From an uncultured Desulfobacterales bacterium (lineage in GTDB: Bacteria > Desulfobacterota > Desulfobacteria > Desulfobacterales > JAFDCJ01), in the NCBI GenBank assembly GCA_945787595.1, contig CALZJV010000060.1, forward strand, positions 1-16,181: a stretch of DNA of 16,181 nt, read 5' to 3'. The position numbers and the translations under genes were made by a program. Below, piece by piece: positions 1-6,965 of the stretch (position 1 is the stretch's first letter; each line of letters starts with the position of its first letter). The notes below the pieces were generated by a model that saw only the letters and a list, made by a program, of their open reading frames with translations, was not told the origin of the DNA and made no database searches.

Positions 1-1437
1 GTTGTCTTCCAGCAGGACCGCGCGATGAAGCCCGGCGATGGCGTTGTCAAAATCCCCACGTTTCGCGGACAGTTGACCTGCGAGTACCGCCGTGGCGAGG
101 TTTAGGATCGCTTTGGCCCCGTTTCTGGAAAATGTCACGCGGTAGCCTTCCAATGAATCATGGGCAGCGATTTCTTGCAGACGGTTCAGTTCCCGGGTCG
201 CTTCATCCAGTTTTCCCGTGGCGGTATAGGCCAGTCCGCGGGCGTAGTACCATACACCCGTCCAGAAGAGGCTGTCTTCCGGCGGCCGGGCTTCATTGAG
301 AACCAAATCCCATTGCCCGAAACGGGTGTACGCGAAGAGCGGCGTTACCAGGAACTGGTGCAGCAGGGGCACCTCACGCCAGGCATTTGCCGGTATGCTG
401 GAAGCGGCTTTGCGTGCGGCCTCGATGGCCACCTGGCTGCGACCCTCCATCGTGGCCGAGTCCCATAGGAAATGGATATTGTGCGGGTAATAGGCCAGGG
501 GATAGACGCCCTGGGCGCGACACTGGGTGATGTAATCTTCGTCGGCAGCTATGGCATCTTCGTTGCTTTTGGATGCGTCTTCGTAACGGCCGATTCGGCG
601 GAAAATATGAGACGGCATATGAACCAGGTGACCGGCTCCGGGCGCCAACTTGCGAAGCCTTTCGGCCCCGGCTTCAGCCAACTCGGGACGGGCATACTCG
701 ACAGCGTGAATATAGAGGTGAATGGCTCCGGGATGATTCGGATTGCGGGCCATCACGGATTCCAGCACACTAAGAATTTGGGCGGTTTCCGGATAGGGCT
801 GCATGTCCCGTGTCCAGTAATTCCAGGGCCGCAGATTCATCTCCGCCTCGGCGTAAAGTGTGGCCGCGTCGAGATCATCGGGGTAGCGGTCGTGAAGTTC
901 GCGCATCGCCGCGGCATAGGCCCGGTTCAGCGCACTGCGGTTGGGTTTTTCCTCCCCGGAGTAGCGTTTCGCCAGAGCATCAATATAGGCCTGTTCTCTT
1001 TCGGAGGCGGTTTTTTTCAGTGCCACCGCTTTGCGGATGGTTTCATGCGCTGGTTGTTCGACTTCCGGCGACATTGCCATGTTAATGTTGGATCCCAGCA
1101 CCAACGCCAGGCCCCAGTAAGCCATGGCACAACTGGGATCGAGGCGCGCTGCCTCGCGAAAAGACCGCCCGGCTTCGGCGTGATTAAAACCATAGGCGAG
1201 CATCAGCCCCTGGTTGATGAAAAGCTGTGCGCGTGCCGAGTTTGTCGTGACGGGAAACTTGTGATTTCCCAGGTTCTGCAGTCGGGGAGCAAGCTGACCC
1301 GGCACCGCAGTTGATTGGACATCGTCTTGTTCATTCTTCTGTGCGGCAGCCAAAGGCTCGGTGATGAATATCCCGGCCATAACTATTACAAGTGCCACAA
1401 TAAAAATTATTGAATATTTATGCCATTGAATGTGCAT
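1..1437 (-). CDS. Exported TPR-repeat protein, 3' end beyond window
   Basis: Reading the minus strand from an ATG at 1437 gives 479 codons with no stop before the left edge, so the gene is partial at its C-terminus. The start is preceded by GGGAGGT (1450-1444) at good spacing. Residues 1-32 look like a signal peptide or signal anchor: basic start, hydrophobic stretch SIIFIVALVIVMAGIFI, then LAAAQ as a possible cleavage site. The rest is alpha-helical with TPR-like signatures such as AYWGLALVLG, EAGRSFREAARLDP (about residues 89-112) and GDFDNAIAGLHRAVLLEDN at the window edge. A His-rich core is striking: HLYIHAVE (240-247) and GHLVHMPSHIF (269-279). I know these motifs from a widespread, uncharacterised TPR protein family; function unknown. 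It probably acts in the periplasm or at the membrane. The plus-strand open frames here are shadows of this gene. Confidence 0.85.
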   Translation of the reverse strand, partial: MHIQWHKYSIIFIVALVIVMAGIFITEPLAAAQKNEQDDVQSTAVPGQLAPRLQNLGNHKFPVTTNSARAQLFINQGLMLAYGFNHAEAGRSFREAARLDPSCAMAYWGLALVLGSNINMAMSPEVEQPAHETIRKAVALKKTASEREQAYIDALAKRYSGEEKPNRSALNRAYAAAMRELHDRYPDDLDAATLYAEAEMNLRPWNYWTRDMQPYPETAQILSVLESVMARNPNHPGAIHLYIHAVEYARPELAEAGAERLRKLAPGAGHLVHMPSHIFRRIGRYEDASKSNEDAIAADEDYITQCRAQGVYPLAYYPHNIHFLWDSATMEGRSQVAIEAARKAASSIPANAWREVPLLHQFLVTPLFAYTRFGQWDLVLNEARPPEDSLFWTGVWYYARGLAYTATGKLDEATRELNRLQEIAAHDSLEGYRVTFSRNGAKAILNLATAVLAGQLSAKRGDFDNAIAGLHRAVLLEDN

Positions 1438-1784
1438 AGCTCTACCTCCCGATTTCCGTGAAATTGATTTTTATGGTTAACGACTCGCTTTTCGGGAACC
1501 GCTCAGACAGGAAATTGAGTTTTCAGAAATATCAAGGGCCAGAACGGGCTGCGGTGTGAAAAAGCGAGCAAATTTCAAATATCCACACTTTTGGAAATTC
1601 TGATGTTATAGCACCCAGTAAATATGAGGAAAAACTTTGCTATAAATAGAATGTACGCCTCACATATCATTAGTATAATGTCACTATGTGGTATTTCAAG
1701 CAATCAAATGTTTTAATTTGACAAAGCGCTAGATGGTATCAACTTTAAAAACTAAATCATCATAATTTGAGGGAGCAAGCAATT
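1438..1784. other. Divergent spacer between TPR gene and surE
   Basis: No coding region seen. It must hold the promoters of both flanking genes, but none is convincing. TATAAT occurs at 1674-1679 without a good -35 box, and TTGACA at 1718-1723 without a good -10 box. The 1441-1450 end carries the Shine-Dalgarno sequence of the minus-strand TPR gene, and GAGGGAG at 1769-1775 is that of surE. The stretch is AT-rich. Confidence 0.6.
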
Positions 1785-2504
1785 TTGAAAATCATTCTGA
1801 CAAATGACGATGGGTTTGATGCTCCGGGCCTAAACACTCTGGAAAGCTGTCTGCAAGATGCCGCTAAGATGGTCATTGTGGCCCCTGCACAACCTCAGTC
1901 CGGTATTGGTCACAAAGTAACCACGCGATCACCCATCCGGGTAAATCAGATGGGGCCAAACCTTTACAGCGTTGAAGGCACCCCGGCAGATTGCTCCCGG
2001 ATTGCGCTCAAGCGAATATTACCGGGAGCTCACTGGCTGATCTCAGGAATAAACCCGGGCGCCAATCTCGGATCCGATGTGTACAACTCGGGGACGGTTG
2101 CTGCTGCACGGGAGGCAGCCATATTGGGTTATCGCTCCATAGCCGTTTCGCAATATATTGCCAAAGACCATCAGATAGACTGGGATATCACGGGATACCA
2201 TGCCGCGGCGGTCTTGAAAATGCTGATGGAACGGGATCTTGCGCCGTCATCCTTTTGGAATGTCAACTTGCCACATCTGTTGAACGGACACGCCAAAATA
2301 CCGGTCGAATTCTGTGAATTGGATACGAACCCCCATAGATACGATTTCAAAATAAATAAAACCGAATATATCTATGAGGGTAGCATTCATGAGCGTCCAC
2401 GGAATCCGGGAACCGATGTGGCCGTCTGTTTCGATGAAGGGAAAATTTCAATTACACAGATTGCGGTAGGCACCCCAAATCAATGCATTCCGGCTTCTTG
2501 CTGA
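1785..2504 (+). CDS. surE: 5'/3'-nucleotidase SurE
   Basis: A 239-residue SurE-family phosphatase, which removes phosphate from 5'- and 3'-nucleoside monophosphates using a divalent metal; cytoplasmic. The N-terminus KIILTNDDG carries the family's metal-binding Asp pair, followed by the hallmarks VEGTPADCSRIAL, SGINPGANLGSDVYNSGTVAAA and, near the C-terminus, IHERPRNPGTDVAV. The frame is open from a TTG at 1767, but that codon sits inside the ribosome-binding site. GAGGGAG (1769-1775) lies 9 bases before a second TTG at 1785, which gives the canonical start M-K-I-I-L-T-N-D-D-G, so I chose 1785. Length is slightly short but normal for SurE. It stands alone: no pcm, rpoS or nlpD neighbour, as is common outside gammaproteobacteria. 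Confidence 0.93.
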   Translation: MKIILTNDDGFDAPGLNTLESCLQDAAKMVIVAPAQPQSGIGHKVTTRSPIRVNQMGPNLYSVEGTPADCSRIALKRILPGAHWLISGINPGANLGSDVYNSGTVAAAREAAILGYRSIAVSQYIAKDHQIDWDITGYHAAAVLKMLMERDLAPSSFWNVNLPHLLNGHAKIPVEFCELDTNPHRYDFKINKTEYIYEGSIHERPRNPGTDVAVCFDEGKISITQIAVGTPNQCIPASC

Positions 2505-2703
2505 AGGACTAAATCTGTAAATATATTGGAGAATTATCCTCACATTTTCATGCAAATTATACGGAAAAGTAGCTGTACGGCTTAACGCTCACTAAGCCCC
2601 TCAGACAGTTTCACGATTTGCAACGAAACATCCACCGGATCTTAGCGACGACCTTTGTTTTGGTTATAGAACTTTAATTTTTATCCTAATTCGAGTAATA
2701 CCG

Positions 2704-2731
2704 TTGAGTGATAAAATATCGTGCTTATACT
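2704..2731 (+). promoter_or_regulatory. Candidate sigma-70 promoter for sod
   Basis: TTGAGT (2704-2709), 16 bases, TATACT (2726-2731). This matches four of six bases at -35 and five of six at -10. Transcription would start near 2738 and produce a leader of about 150 bases before the superoxide dismutase start codon. Based only on box matches. Confidence 0.35.
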
Positions 2732-2739
2732 AAATTTTG

Positions 2740-2800
2740 AATGCCGGAATGGACACGATAAGTGCCGGCATTTACAGAAGCCATGCCAAGGCTTGGCTTC
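2740..2800 (+). promoter_or_regulatory. Two consecutive hairpins in the sod leader
   Basis: First: AATGCCGG (2740-2747) pairs with CCGGCATT (2765-2772) over a 17-base loop. Second, only four bases later: GAAGCCA (2777-2783) pairs with TGGCTTC (2794-2800), with an inner GCC/GGC pair set (2785-2787 with 2790-2792) and a single T-T mismatch, making an almost complete 24-base palindrome. Neither is followed by a T-run, so they do not look like ordinary terminators. Confidence 0.6.
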
Positions 2801-2822
2801 CAAGTTAATGAAAAAATGAAAA

Positions 2823-2869
2823 TTTACAATAGCTGCCAATTAATCATAGCTTGGCAGGCTGGTTGTAAA
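2823..2869 (+). promoter_or_regulatory. Nested inverted repeat just upstream of sod start
   Basis: TTTACAA (2823-2829) pairs with TTGTAAA (2863-2869), enclosing CTGCCAA (2833-2839) with TTGGCAG (2851-2857) around an 11-base loop. The arms end 8 bases before the Shine-Dalgarno GGAGGTG. It could be a protein operator or an RNA structure controlling translation; the sequence does not decide between them. Confidence 0.55.
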
Positions 2870-2888
2870 AATAGATGGAGGTGCCATT

Positions 2889-3494
2889 ATGATTCACAAA
2901 TTACCTGAACTTCAATACGCATATAGCGCGTTGGAACCCTATATTGACGCTCAAACTATGGAAATTCATCACACGAAACATCACCAGACATACGTTGATA
3001 AACTGAATGCTGCTTTAGAGGGACACGAGGATTTGCAAAATAAAAGCGTTGAAGATTTATTGCGCCATCTCGAGTCTGTTCCGGAGGGTATACGACCGGC
3101 GGTTAGAAATCATGGCGGAGGCCATTTTAACCATTCCTTTTTTTGGCCCATGTTGAGAAAAGAAACCGATTTTAGCGGTGATGTGGCAGACGCCATAAAT
3201 TCGACCTTTGGTGATTTCGAAAAGTTTAGGCAGGAATTCTCAAATGCCGCTGCCTTGTTATTCGGCAGCGGGTGGACTTGGCTGGCTTGGAACAATGGAG
3301 AATTGCAAATCATGACCACAGCAAATCAGGACAGCCCCTTGAGCCAGGGAAAAACACCGATATTGGGGTTAGATGTGTGGGAGCATGCTTACTATCTGAA
3401 ATACCAGAACCGAAGACCGGAATACATCAATGCTTTTTTTGACGTGATCAACTGGAATACGGTCAACGAGTATTTTAAAGCAGCGAACCGATAG
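2889..3494 (+). CDS. sodA: Superoxide dismutase, Mn-type
   Basis: A 201-residue member of the iron/manganese superoxide dismutase family, converting superoxide to oxygen and hydrogen peroxide. All four metal ligands are present: H27 (in MEIHHTKHH), H82 ([11 protein letters not shown]), D162 and H166 ([16 protein letters not shown]). G77 together with Q147 (TTANQDSPL) is the arrangement of Mn enzymes such as E. coli SodA; Fe enzymes carry the key Gln near the second His instead. A Mn or cambialistic enzyme is therefore likely. No signal peptide, so cytoplasmic. A strong ribosome-binding site, GGAGGTG (about 2878-2884), precedes the ATG. It appears monocistronic, with a structured leader upstream and a hairpin downstream. 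In an anaerobe it would serve oxygen-exposure defence. Confidence 0.95.
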   Translation: MIHKLPELQYAYSALEPYIDAQTMEIHHTKHHQTYVDKLNAALEGHEDLQNKSVEDLLRHLESVPEGIRPAVRNHGGGHFNHSFFWPMLRKETDFSGDVADAINSTFGDFEKFRQEFSNAAALLFGSGWTWLAWNNGELQIMTTANQDSPLSQGKTPILGLDVWEHAYYLKYQNRRPEYINAFFDVINWNTVNEYFKAANR

Positions 3495-3549
3495 GAAATA
3501 AAATTATCTTTATTGAGTATCGAAATTATGACAAAAAAGGTTATCCTTA

Positions 3550-3591
3550 TTCCGGGTCTTATTGACGGTCTGATAATATTTCTGCCCGGAA
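3550..3591 (+). repeat. Inverted repeat downstream of sod
   Basis: TTCCGGG (3550-3556) and CCCGGAA (3585-3591) are exact inverted repeats 28 bases apart. Role unknown; the loop is long for a terminator. Confidence 0.35.
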
Positions 3592-3620
3592 ATTAGGGGA
3601 TACTTTAGATACCTCTGAGA

Positions 3621-3656
3621 AGGTGGTCATAGATGGGACATTTTTCATGACCACCT
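3621..3656 (+). terminator. Strong hairpin, likely sod terminator
   Basis: AGGTGGTCAT (3621-3630) pairs perfectly with ATGACCACCT (3647-3656), a 10-bp stem with a 16-base loop that contains T5. The downstream tail is pyrimidine-rich (CTCTTTC) rather than a pure T-run, so terminator function is likely but not certain. It separates sod from the aldolase-like gene. Confidence 0.55.
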
Positions 3657-3751
3657 CTCTTTCACGCACAAGGGGTCGAAATTGTAGAAATTTTAATATT
3701 TAATTATTTGGCTAACATCCAGATACCGTACCGCCGCCAATAGAGCTTCAA

Positions 3752-4858
3752 ATGAATATGTTTGATCTTGACACACCCTGTCTAGTGCTCGATTTGGATA
3801 TTCTCGAAGAGAACCTCGCAAAAATGCAGGCAAGCGCGAAAGCAGCCGGCAAGAGCCTGCGTCCCCACGCAAAATCGCACAAGTGCTCGAGCCTGGCAAA
3901 GAAACAGCTTGCGACAGGGGCCATAGGTGTTTGTGCCGCCAAGGTCTCTGAAGCGGAAGTGCTCATCAACGCCGGCGTCGATGGTGTTTTGGTTACCGGT
4001 GCCGTGGCGGTCGATCACAAGGCGGAGCGTCTGGTCGGCCTCTTGCGAAATTCCACTTCGTTGATGGCCGTCATAGATCATCCGCGAAGCGTAGAACTTC
4101 TCGAACGGCATCTTGCGAAACATGATCTAAACATGGATGTCCTCGTGGATCTGGATGTCGGATTACAGCGAACCGGGGTAGATCCCGCCAGAGCCCTTGA
4201 GTTAGCCGATCTCGTGCTGGCAAGTGATCATATCCGGCTCAAGGGCATCCAGGCATATGCAGGACAGGTACAACACATACAACTCTATGAAGAACGCAGA
4301 AAAGCATCGATCGAGAGCCTGAAGCGCGCCGCTGCGGTCTTCCAACAGCTGCAGGCTAAAGACGCATCCTGCACTATTTTCAGTGGCACCGGCACCGGGA
4401 CATATGATATCGATTTGTCCGTTTCCGAGCTGACTGAGTTGCAGGTAGGCAGCTATGTGTTGATGGATGCCGAGTATATGGCGATTGAATCTGCCGGACA
4501 TACCAGTCTTGCCGACTATTTCCGCCCGGCCCTCAGCCTGCTGACCACCGTCGTCAGCGCTTCCCATAACACACACGTGACGGTAGACGCAGGACTCAAA
4601 TCCCTGTACAGAGACGGCGCCCACCCGATAGTGGTATCTGCTGAGCACGCGGCGCTGGCATACGATTGGTTTGGGGATGAATACGGAATGCTCCGCGCGA
4701 AGGATAAGGCGGTTGCTCTACCACGGCTCGGCACGGTAGTGGAGTTGGTCGTGTCACATTGCGATCCCACCGTGAACCAGTTCGATTGTTACCACATTAT
4801 CCGAGACGGCAGGGTTGTGGATGTATGGCCGATCGACCTGCGCGGTAAAAGCCAGTGA
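3752..4858 (+). CDS. D-threonine aldolase / D-serine dehydratase-like PLP enzyme
   Basis: A 368-residue fold-type III PLP enzyme (alanine-racemase-like barrel plus C-terminal metal-binding domain). The N-terminus DTPCLVLDLDILEENLAKMQ and RPHAKSHK (37-44) are the family signature, with K41 the expected Schiff-base lysine. GTGTGTYDI (212-220) is the likely phosphate-binding loop. The C-terminal motif SHCDPTVN (335-342) supplies the metal site. It contains H336-x-D338, the His/Asp pair I associate with the metal-dependent D-threonine aldolase, whereas eukaryotic D-serine dehydratase uses His-x-Cys. Aldolase activity on D-beta-hydroxy amino acids (D-threonine to glycine and acetaldehyde) is thus my preferred reading; D-serine dehydration and other 3-hydroxy-D-amino acids remain possible. 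Ribosome binding is weak (only AGAG upstream). It stands alone and converges on the M48 remnant 37 bases away. Confidence 0.85.
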   Translation: MNMFDLDTPCLVLDLDILEENLAKMQASAKAAGKSLRPHAKSHKCSSLAKKQLATGAIGVCAAKVSEAEVLINAGVDGVLVTGAVAVDHKAERLVGLLRNSTSLMAVIDHPRSVELLERHLAKHDLNMDVLVDLDVGLQRTGVDPARALELADLVLASDHIRLKGIQAYAGQVQHIQLYEERRKASIESLKRAAAVFQQLQAKDASCTIFSGTGTGTYDIDLSVSELTELQVGSYVLMDAEYMAIESAGHTSLADYFRPALSLLTTVVSASHNTHVTVDAGLKSLYRDGAHPIVVSAEHAALAYDWFGDEYGMLRAKDKAVALPRLGTVVELVVSHCDPTVNQFDCYHIIRDGRVVDVWPIDLRGKSQ

Positions 4859-4895
4859 AGCGCATTCGGGATGATCATTCGTTGAAGTCTTCAGT

Positions 4896-5447
4896 TTATA
4901 GTCTGTAAAAGGGGCGATCTCCCTTTTGTTCGTAGTAAGGCATCATTCGGGGTACAAGCGCGGCGAGCGTCTTCTCACGGTTCTCGGGAGCAGGATGTGT
5001 GCTGAGGAATTCAGGAGGACCTTTACCGCCGACTTTGGCCATCTTTTGCCAGAGAGTGACCGCAGCACGGGGGTCGTAGCCTGCCTTTGCCGCCAGTTCG
5101 ATACCGATACGATCGGCTTCAGATTCTGCTGCACGGCTGTTCGGCTTTTGGACTGCCAATGCAGCGGCGAGTGCCGCCCCGGTCAGCGCCAATCCCCGGC
5201 CATCCGCTGCGACGCCTACCGCAGCCACCCCGATTGAACTGGCCATGGCCACCGACATTTTCTCGGCCGAATGCTTGGCCAAAGCATGGGCAATTTCATG
5301 GCCAAGAACCTGGGCCAGCTCGTCATCCGTTGGTTTGATTTTCTTCACCAGGCCGGTATAGAGAGCCATTTTCCCGCCTGCCATGGCCCATGCATTGACT
5401 GTTTCCGGATCATCGATAATTTTGATGCTCCAGTCCCAACCCTTGGT
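4896..5447 (-). pseudogene. N-terminally truncated M48 zinc metallopeptidase
   Basis: The minus-strand frame carries the catalytic half of an M48 peptidase (membrane or periplasmic protein quality control family, LoiP/Oma1-like). It begins at WDWSIKIIDDPETVNAWAMAGGK, a segment normally about 80-100 residues inside the protein, then has the zinc motif HEIAH and the third ligand region AAESEADRIG, and ends with a normal STHP...R C-terminus. Upstream of W-D-W there is a TAA (5450-5448), and neither signal peptide nor N-terminal domain is encoded in any minus frame. A few residues (KEITSLNQG) may continue in the frame shifted by one at a GGG near 5443. The first ATG (5384) has no Shine-Dalgarno sequence and would cut into the fold. 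Catalytic residues are intact, so a short cytoplasmic product cannot be wholly excluded, but a decayed gene is more likely. Confidence 0.65.
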
Positions 5448-5703
5448 TTAATGATGTGATTTCTTTTTCTTCTTTACTATATCACCTGCATTATTCTATA
5501 TTTTGTCGAGGTTTGTTAATACTAGCCCCGTCATTCAACTTGTAAAAATAGCTGTGATTCTTTGACTGTCAAGGGATTGCATAAAAATTGGACACTGAAA
5601 CCCATGCTCGGAAAAGGTTTTATCACGCCTAATAATGTCCAGAAAAAAGAGCTATTTTCATAGTATTTTGCAAAGCCTGCAATAACCTAAATAGCGTGGA
5701 AAC
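5448..5703. other. Spacer between M48 remnant and YgjP-like gene
   Basis: Where the missing M48 5' end should be, all frames are stop-rich and AT-rich. A small palindrome TTGACTGTCAA (5562-5572) is present. No convincing promoter box pair seen for the downstream gene. Confidence 0.5.
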
Positions 5704-6288
5704 ATGCGAAAAGGCCTAGTGAATGTGGAAGCGAAAACCATCGAGCTAAAGAGTGTCGGAACCATTTTAATAGAACGCAGTCGGCGGGCGAAACATCTAA
5801 GCCTTTCGGTAAGACCGTTCAAGGGTGCCCGAGTTGCCGTTCCCTCCGGTGTTTCATTTGCCAGCGCCGAAATGTTTGCACGCTCAAAGACCGGCTGGCT
5901 AAAAAAGCACCTGAACAAGATGGCGCTTATGGAGCAAGAGGCCAGAGCATTATCCAAAATCAAACCGATTAATCGGACCACAGCACGGAAACACCTCATC
6001 GACCGACTCAATTATTTATCACAAAAGCACGGATTCAACTACAACCGGGTATTCATAAAAAACCAGAAAACCCGATGGGGAAGTTGCTCCGGGAAAAACA
6101 ATATAAATTTGAACATCACCCTGGTCAGGTTACCGAAGGAATTGATCGATTACACCATTTTGCATGAACTGGTCCATACCCGCGTTAAAAACCACAGCCG
6201 GCAATTCTGGGATCAAATGGACAAACTAATTGAGGATGCCAAAAAACTAGATAGTAAGCTTAGTGAATACAGGGTATTATTGATCTGA
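5704..6288 (+). CDS. YgjP-like (DUF45) zinc metallopeptidase
   Basis: 194 residues matching the YgjP/DUF45 (WLM-like) metallopeptidase family. The N-terminal half is a beta-rich domain (IERSRRAKHLSLSVRP ... VAVPSG). The C-terminal half holds KTRWGSCS (122-129), the zinc motif HELVH (154-158, with E155 as catalytic base) and the third ligand H164 in KNHSRQFWD, all in canonical order and spacing. There is no signal peptide or membrane segment, so it should be cytoplasmic. Length is slightly below the usual 220-240. Family members often sit beside type I restriction genes, but none is here. The physiological substrate of the family is not established. The start has a weak GGAAA upstream; GTG at 5722 is an alternative. 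It is unrelated in sequence to the adjacent M48 remnant. Confidence 0.88.
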   Translation: MRKGLVNVEAKTIELKSVGTILIERSRRAKHLSLSVRPFKGARVAVPSGVSFASAEMFARSKTGWLKKHLNKMALMEQEARALSKIKPINRTTARKHLIDRLNYLSQKHGFNYNRVFIKNQKTRWGSCSGKNNINLNITLVRLPKELIDYTILHELVHTRVKNHSRQFWDQMDKLIEDAKKLDSKLSEYRVLLI

Positions 6289-6318
6289 TTTTTTTCTGTT
6301 TCATGAGTAATCTCCTCC

Positions 6319-6333
6319 ATTGCCCAGGGCAAT
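6319..6333. promoter_or_regulatory. 15-bp palindrome upstream of receiver-gene promoter
   Basis: ATTGCCC-A-GGGCAAT is a perfect inverted repeat with a one-base centre. It ends 30 bases before the -35 box at 6364, the position of an activator site. There is no T-run after it, and the centre is too tight for a good RNA hairpin, so a DNA operator is more plausible than a terminator. The binding factor is unknown. Confidence 0.4.
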
Positions 6334-6363
6334 TCAAAATTTATGATAAAATCACCTTCTGAA

Positions 6364-6392
6364 TTGACATTCAAATTCTTTTTTTTTATAGT
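6364..6392 (+). promoter_or_regulatory. Near-consensus sigma-70 promoter for receiver gene
   Basis: TTGACA (6364-6369), exactly 17 bases, then TATAGT (6387-6392): six of six and five of six matches. The spacer contains a T-run. Transcription would start near 6399, leaving a leader of about 127 bases before the ATG at 6526. This is the best promoter match noticed in the window. Confidence 0.6.
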
Positions 6393-6525
6393 AACTCTCC
6401 GAGGATTGAGTGACTATTGATGGTCCTTTGCTACGAATTTTCCTTCACCTTAACGTGCTTCTTTGTATACGGTCCGAAACAACCTTTTTAATTATCAGCA
6501 TCAGACCTATTAGGATGAAGAGCTC

Positions 6526-6927
6526 ATGATGGAAAAAAGAATATTAGTTGTGGATGATGAAGATTTCCACAGGGAACTTATGCAGAAACTTCTAGTTAAA
6601 TTAGGGTATGATGTTGCAGTTGTTGATTCAGCTGAAGCTGCATTTTCCCATTTGGCAAAAGAAAAAGTTTCAATTATCATTACAGATTTAATTATGCTTG
6701 AGATGGACGGGGTGGAGTTTTGCCAGAAGATTCGAGAAACCGACAACAAAACGATTGTGATTGCCTTAACCGGGCATACGGATTTGTATGACGTTGATAA
6801 GTTAAAAGAAGCCGGATTTGATAATCATCTTACCAAACCCTTCAAAATCGATGTCATCACGGAGGCGATTCAAGCAGGTTTCGAGGAGTTCCGCCGGAGA
6901 ACGGAAATCCAGAACAAATCATTTTAA
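6526..6927 (+). CDS. Stand-alone response regulator receiver protein
   Basis: 133 residues consisting of one CheY-like receiver domain and no output domain. The acidic pair D10-D11 (LVVDDE), phospho-acceptor D54 (IIITD), T82 (ALTGHT) and K104 (TKPF) are all in place, so phosphorylation is expected. A short charged tail (EEFRRRTEIQNKSF) follows. It would pass a phosphoryl signal by protein contact, as CheY or Spo0F do; its partner kinase is not in the window. It faces the GAF-GGDEF gene tail to tail across 38 bases, which suggests but does not prove a signalling link. AGGATGAAGAG lies upstream of the ATG; a second ATG follows immediately. Confidence 0.92.
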   Translation: MMEKRILVVDDEDFHRELMQKLLVKLGYDVAVVDSAEAAFSHLAKEKVSIIITDLIMLEMDGVEFCQKIRETDNKTIVIALTGHTDLYDVDKLKEAGFDNHLTKPFKIDVITEAIQAGFEEFRRRTEIQNKSF

Positions 6928-6965
6928 ATGCCGGCGCGACTGTCTCTGACCGCAGCGGGGTAATT

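Larger units (their letters stand above)
2505..2888. other. Spacer surE-sod, no gene, several hairpins
   Basis: 384 bases without a gene on either strand. The first 200 bases are featureless AT-rich sequence with no clear terminator for surE. The last 185 bases hold a candidate promoter and three inverted repeats, listed separately. Confidence 0.6.

Noticed and set aside
160..1314. Several plus-strand open frames up to 280 codons
   Set aside because: They are antisense shadows of the minus-strand TPR gene, whose translation has a signal peptide, TPR signatures and a good Shine-Dalgarno sequence.
1674..1723. Promoter for surE from TATAAT (1674) or TTGACA (1718)
   Set aside because: The two boxes are in the wrong order and neither has a partner at 16-18 bases.
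4202..4770. Minus-strand frames opposite the aldolase-like gene
   Set aside because: Antisense shadows; the plus-strand enzyme has intact catalytic motifs.
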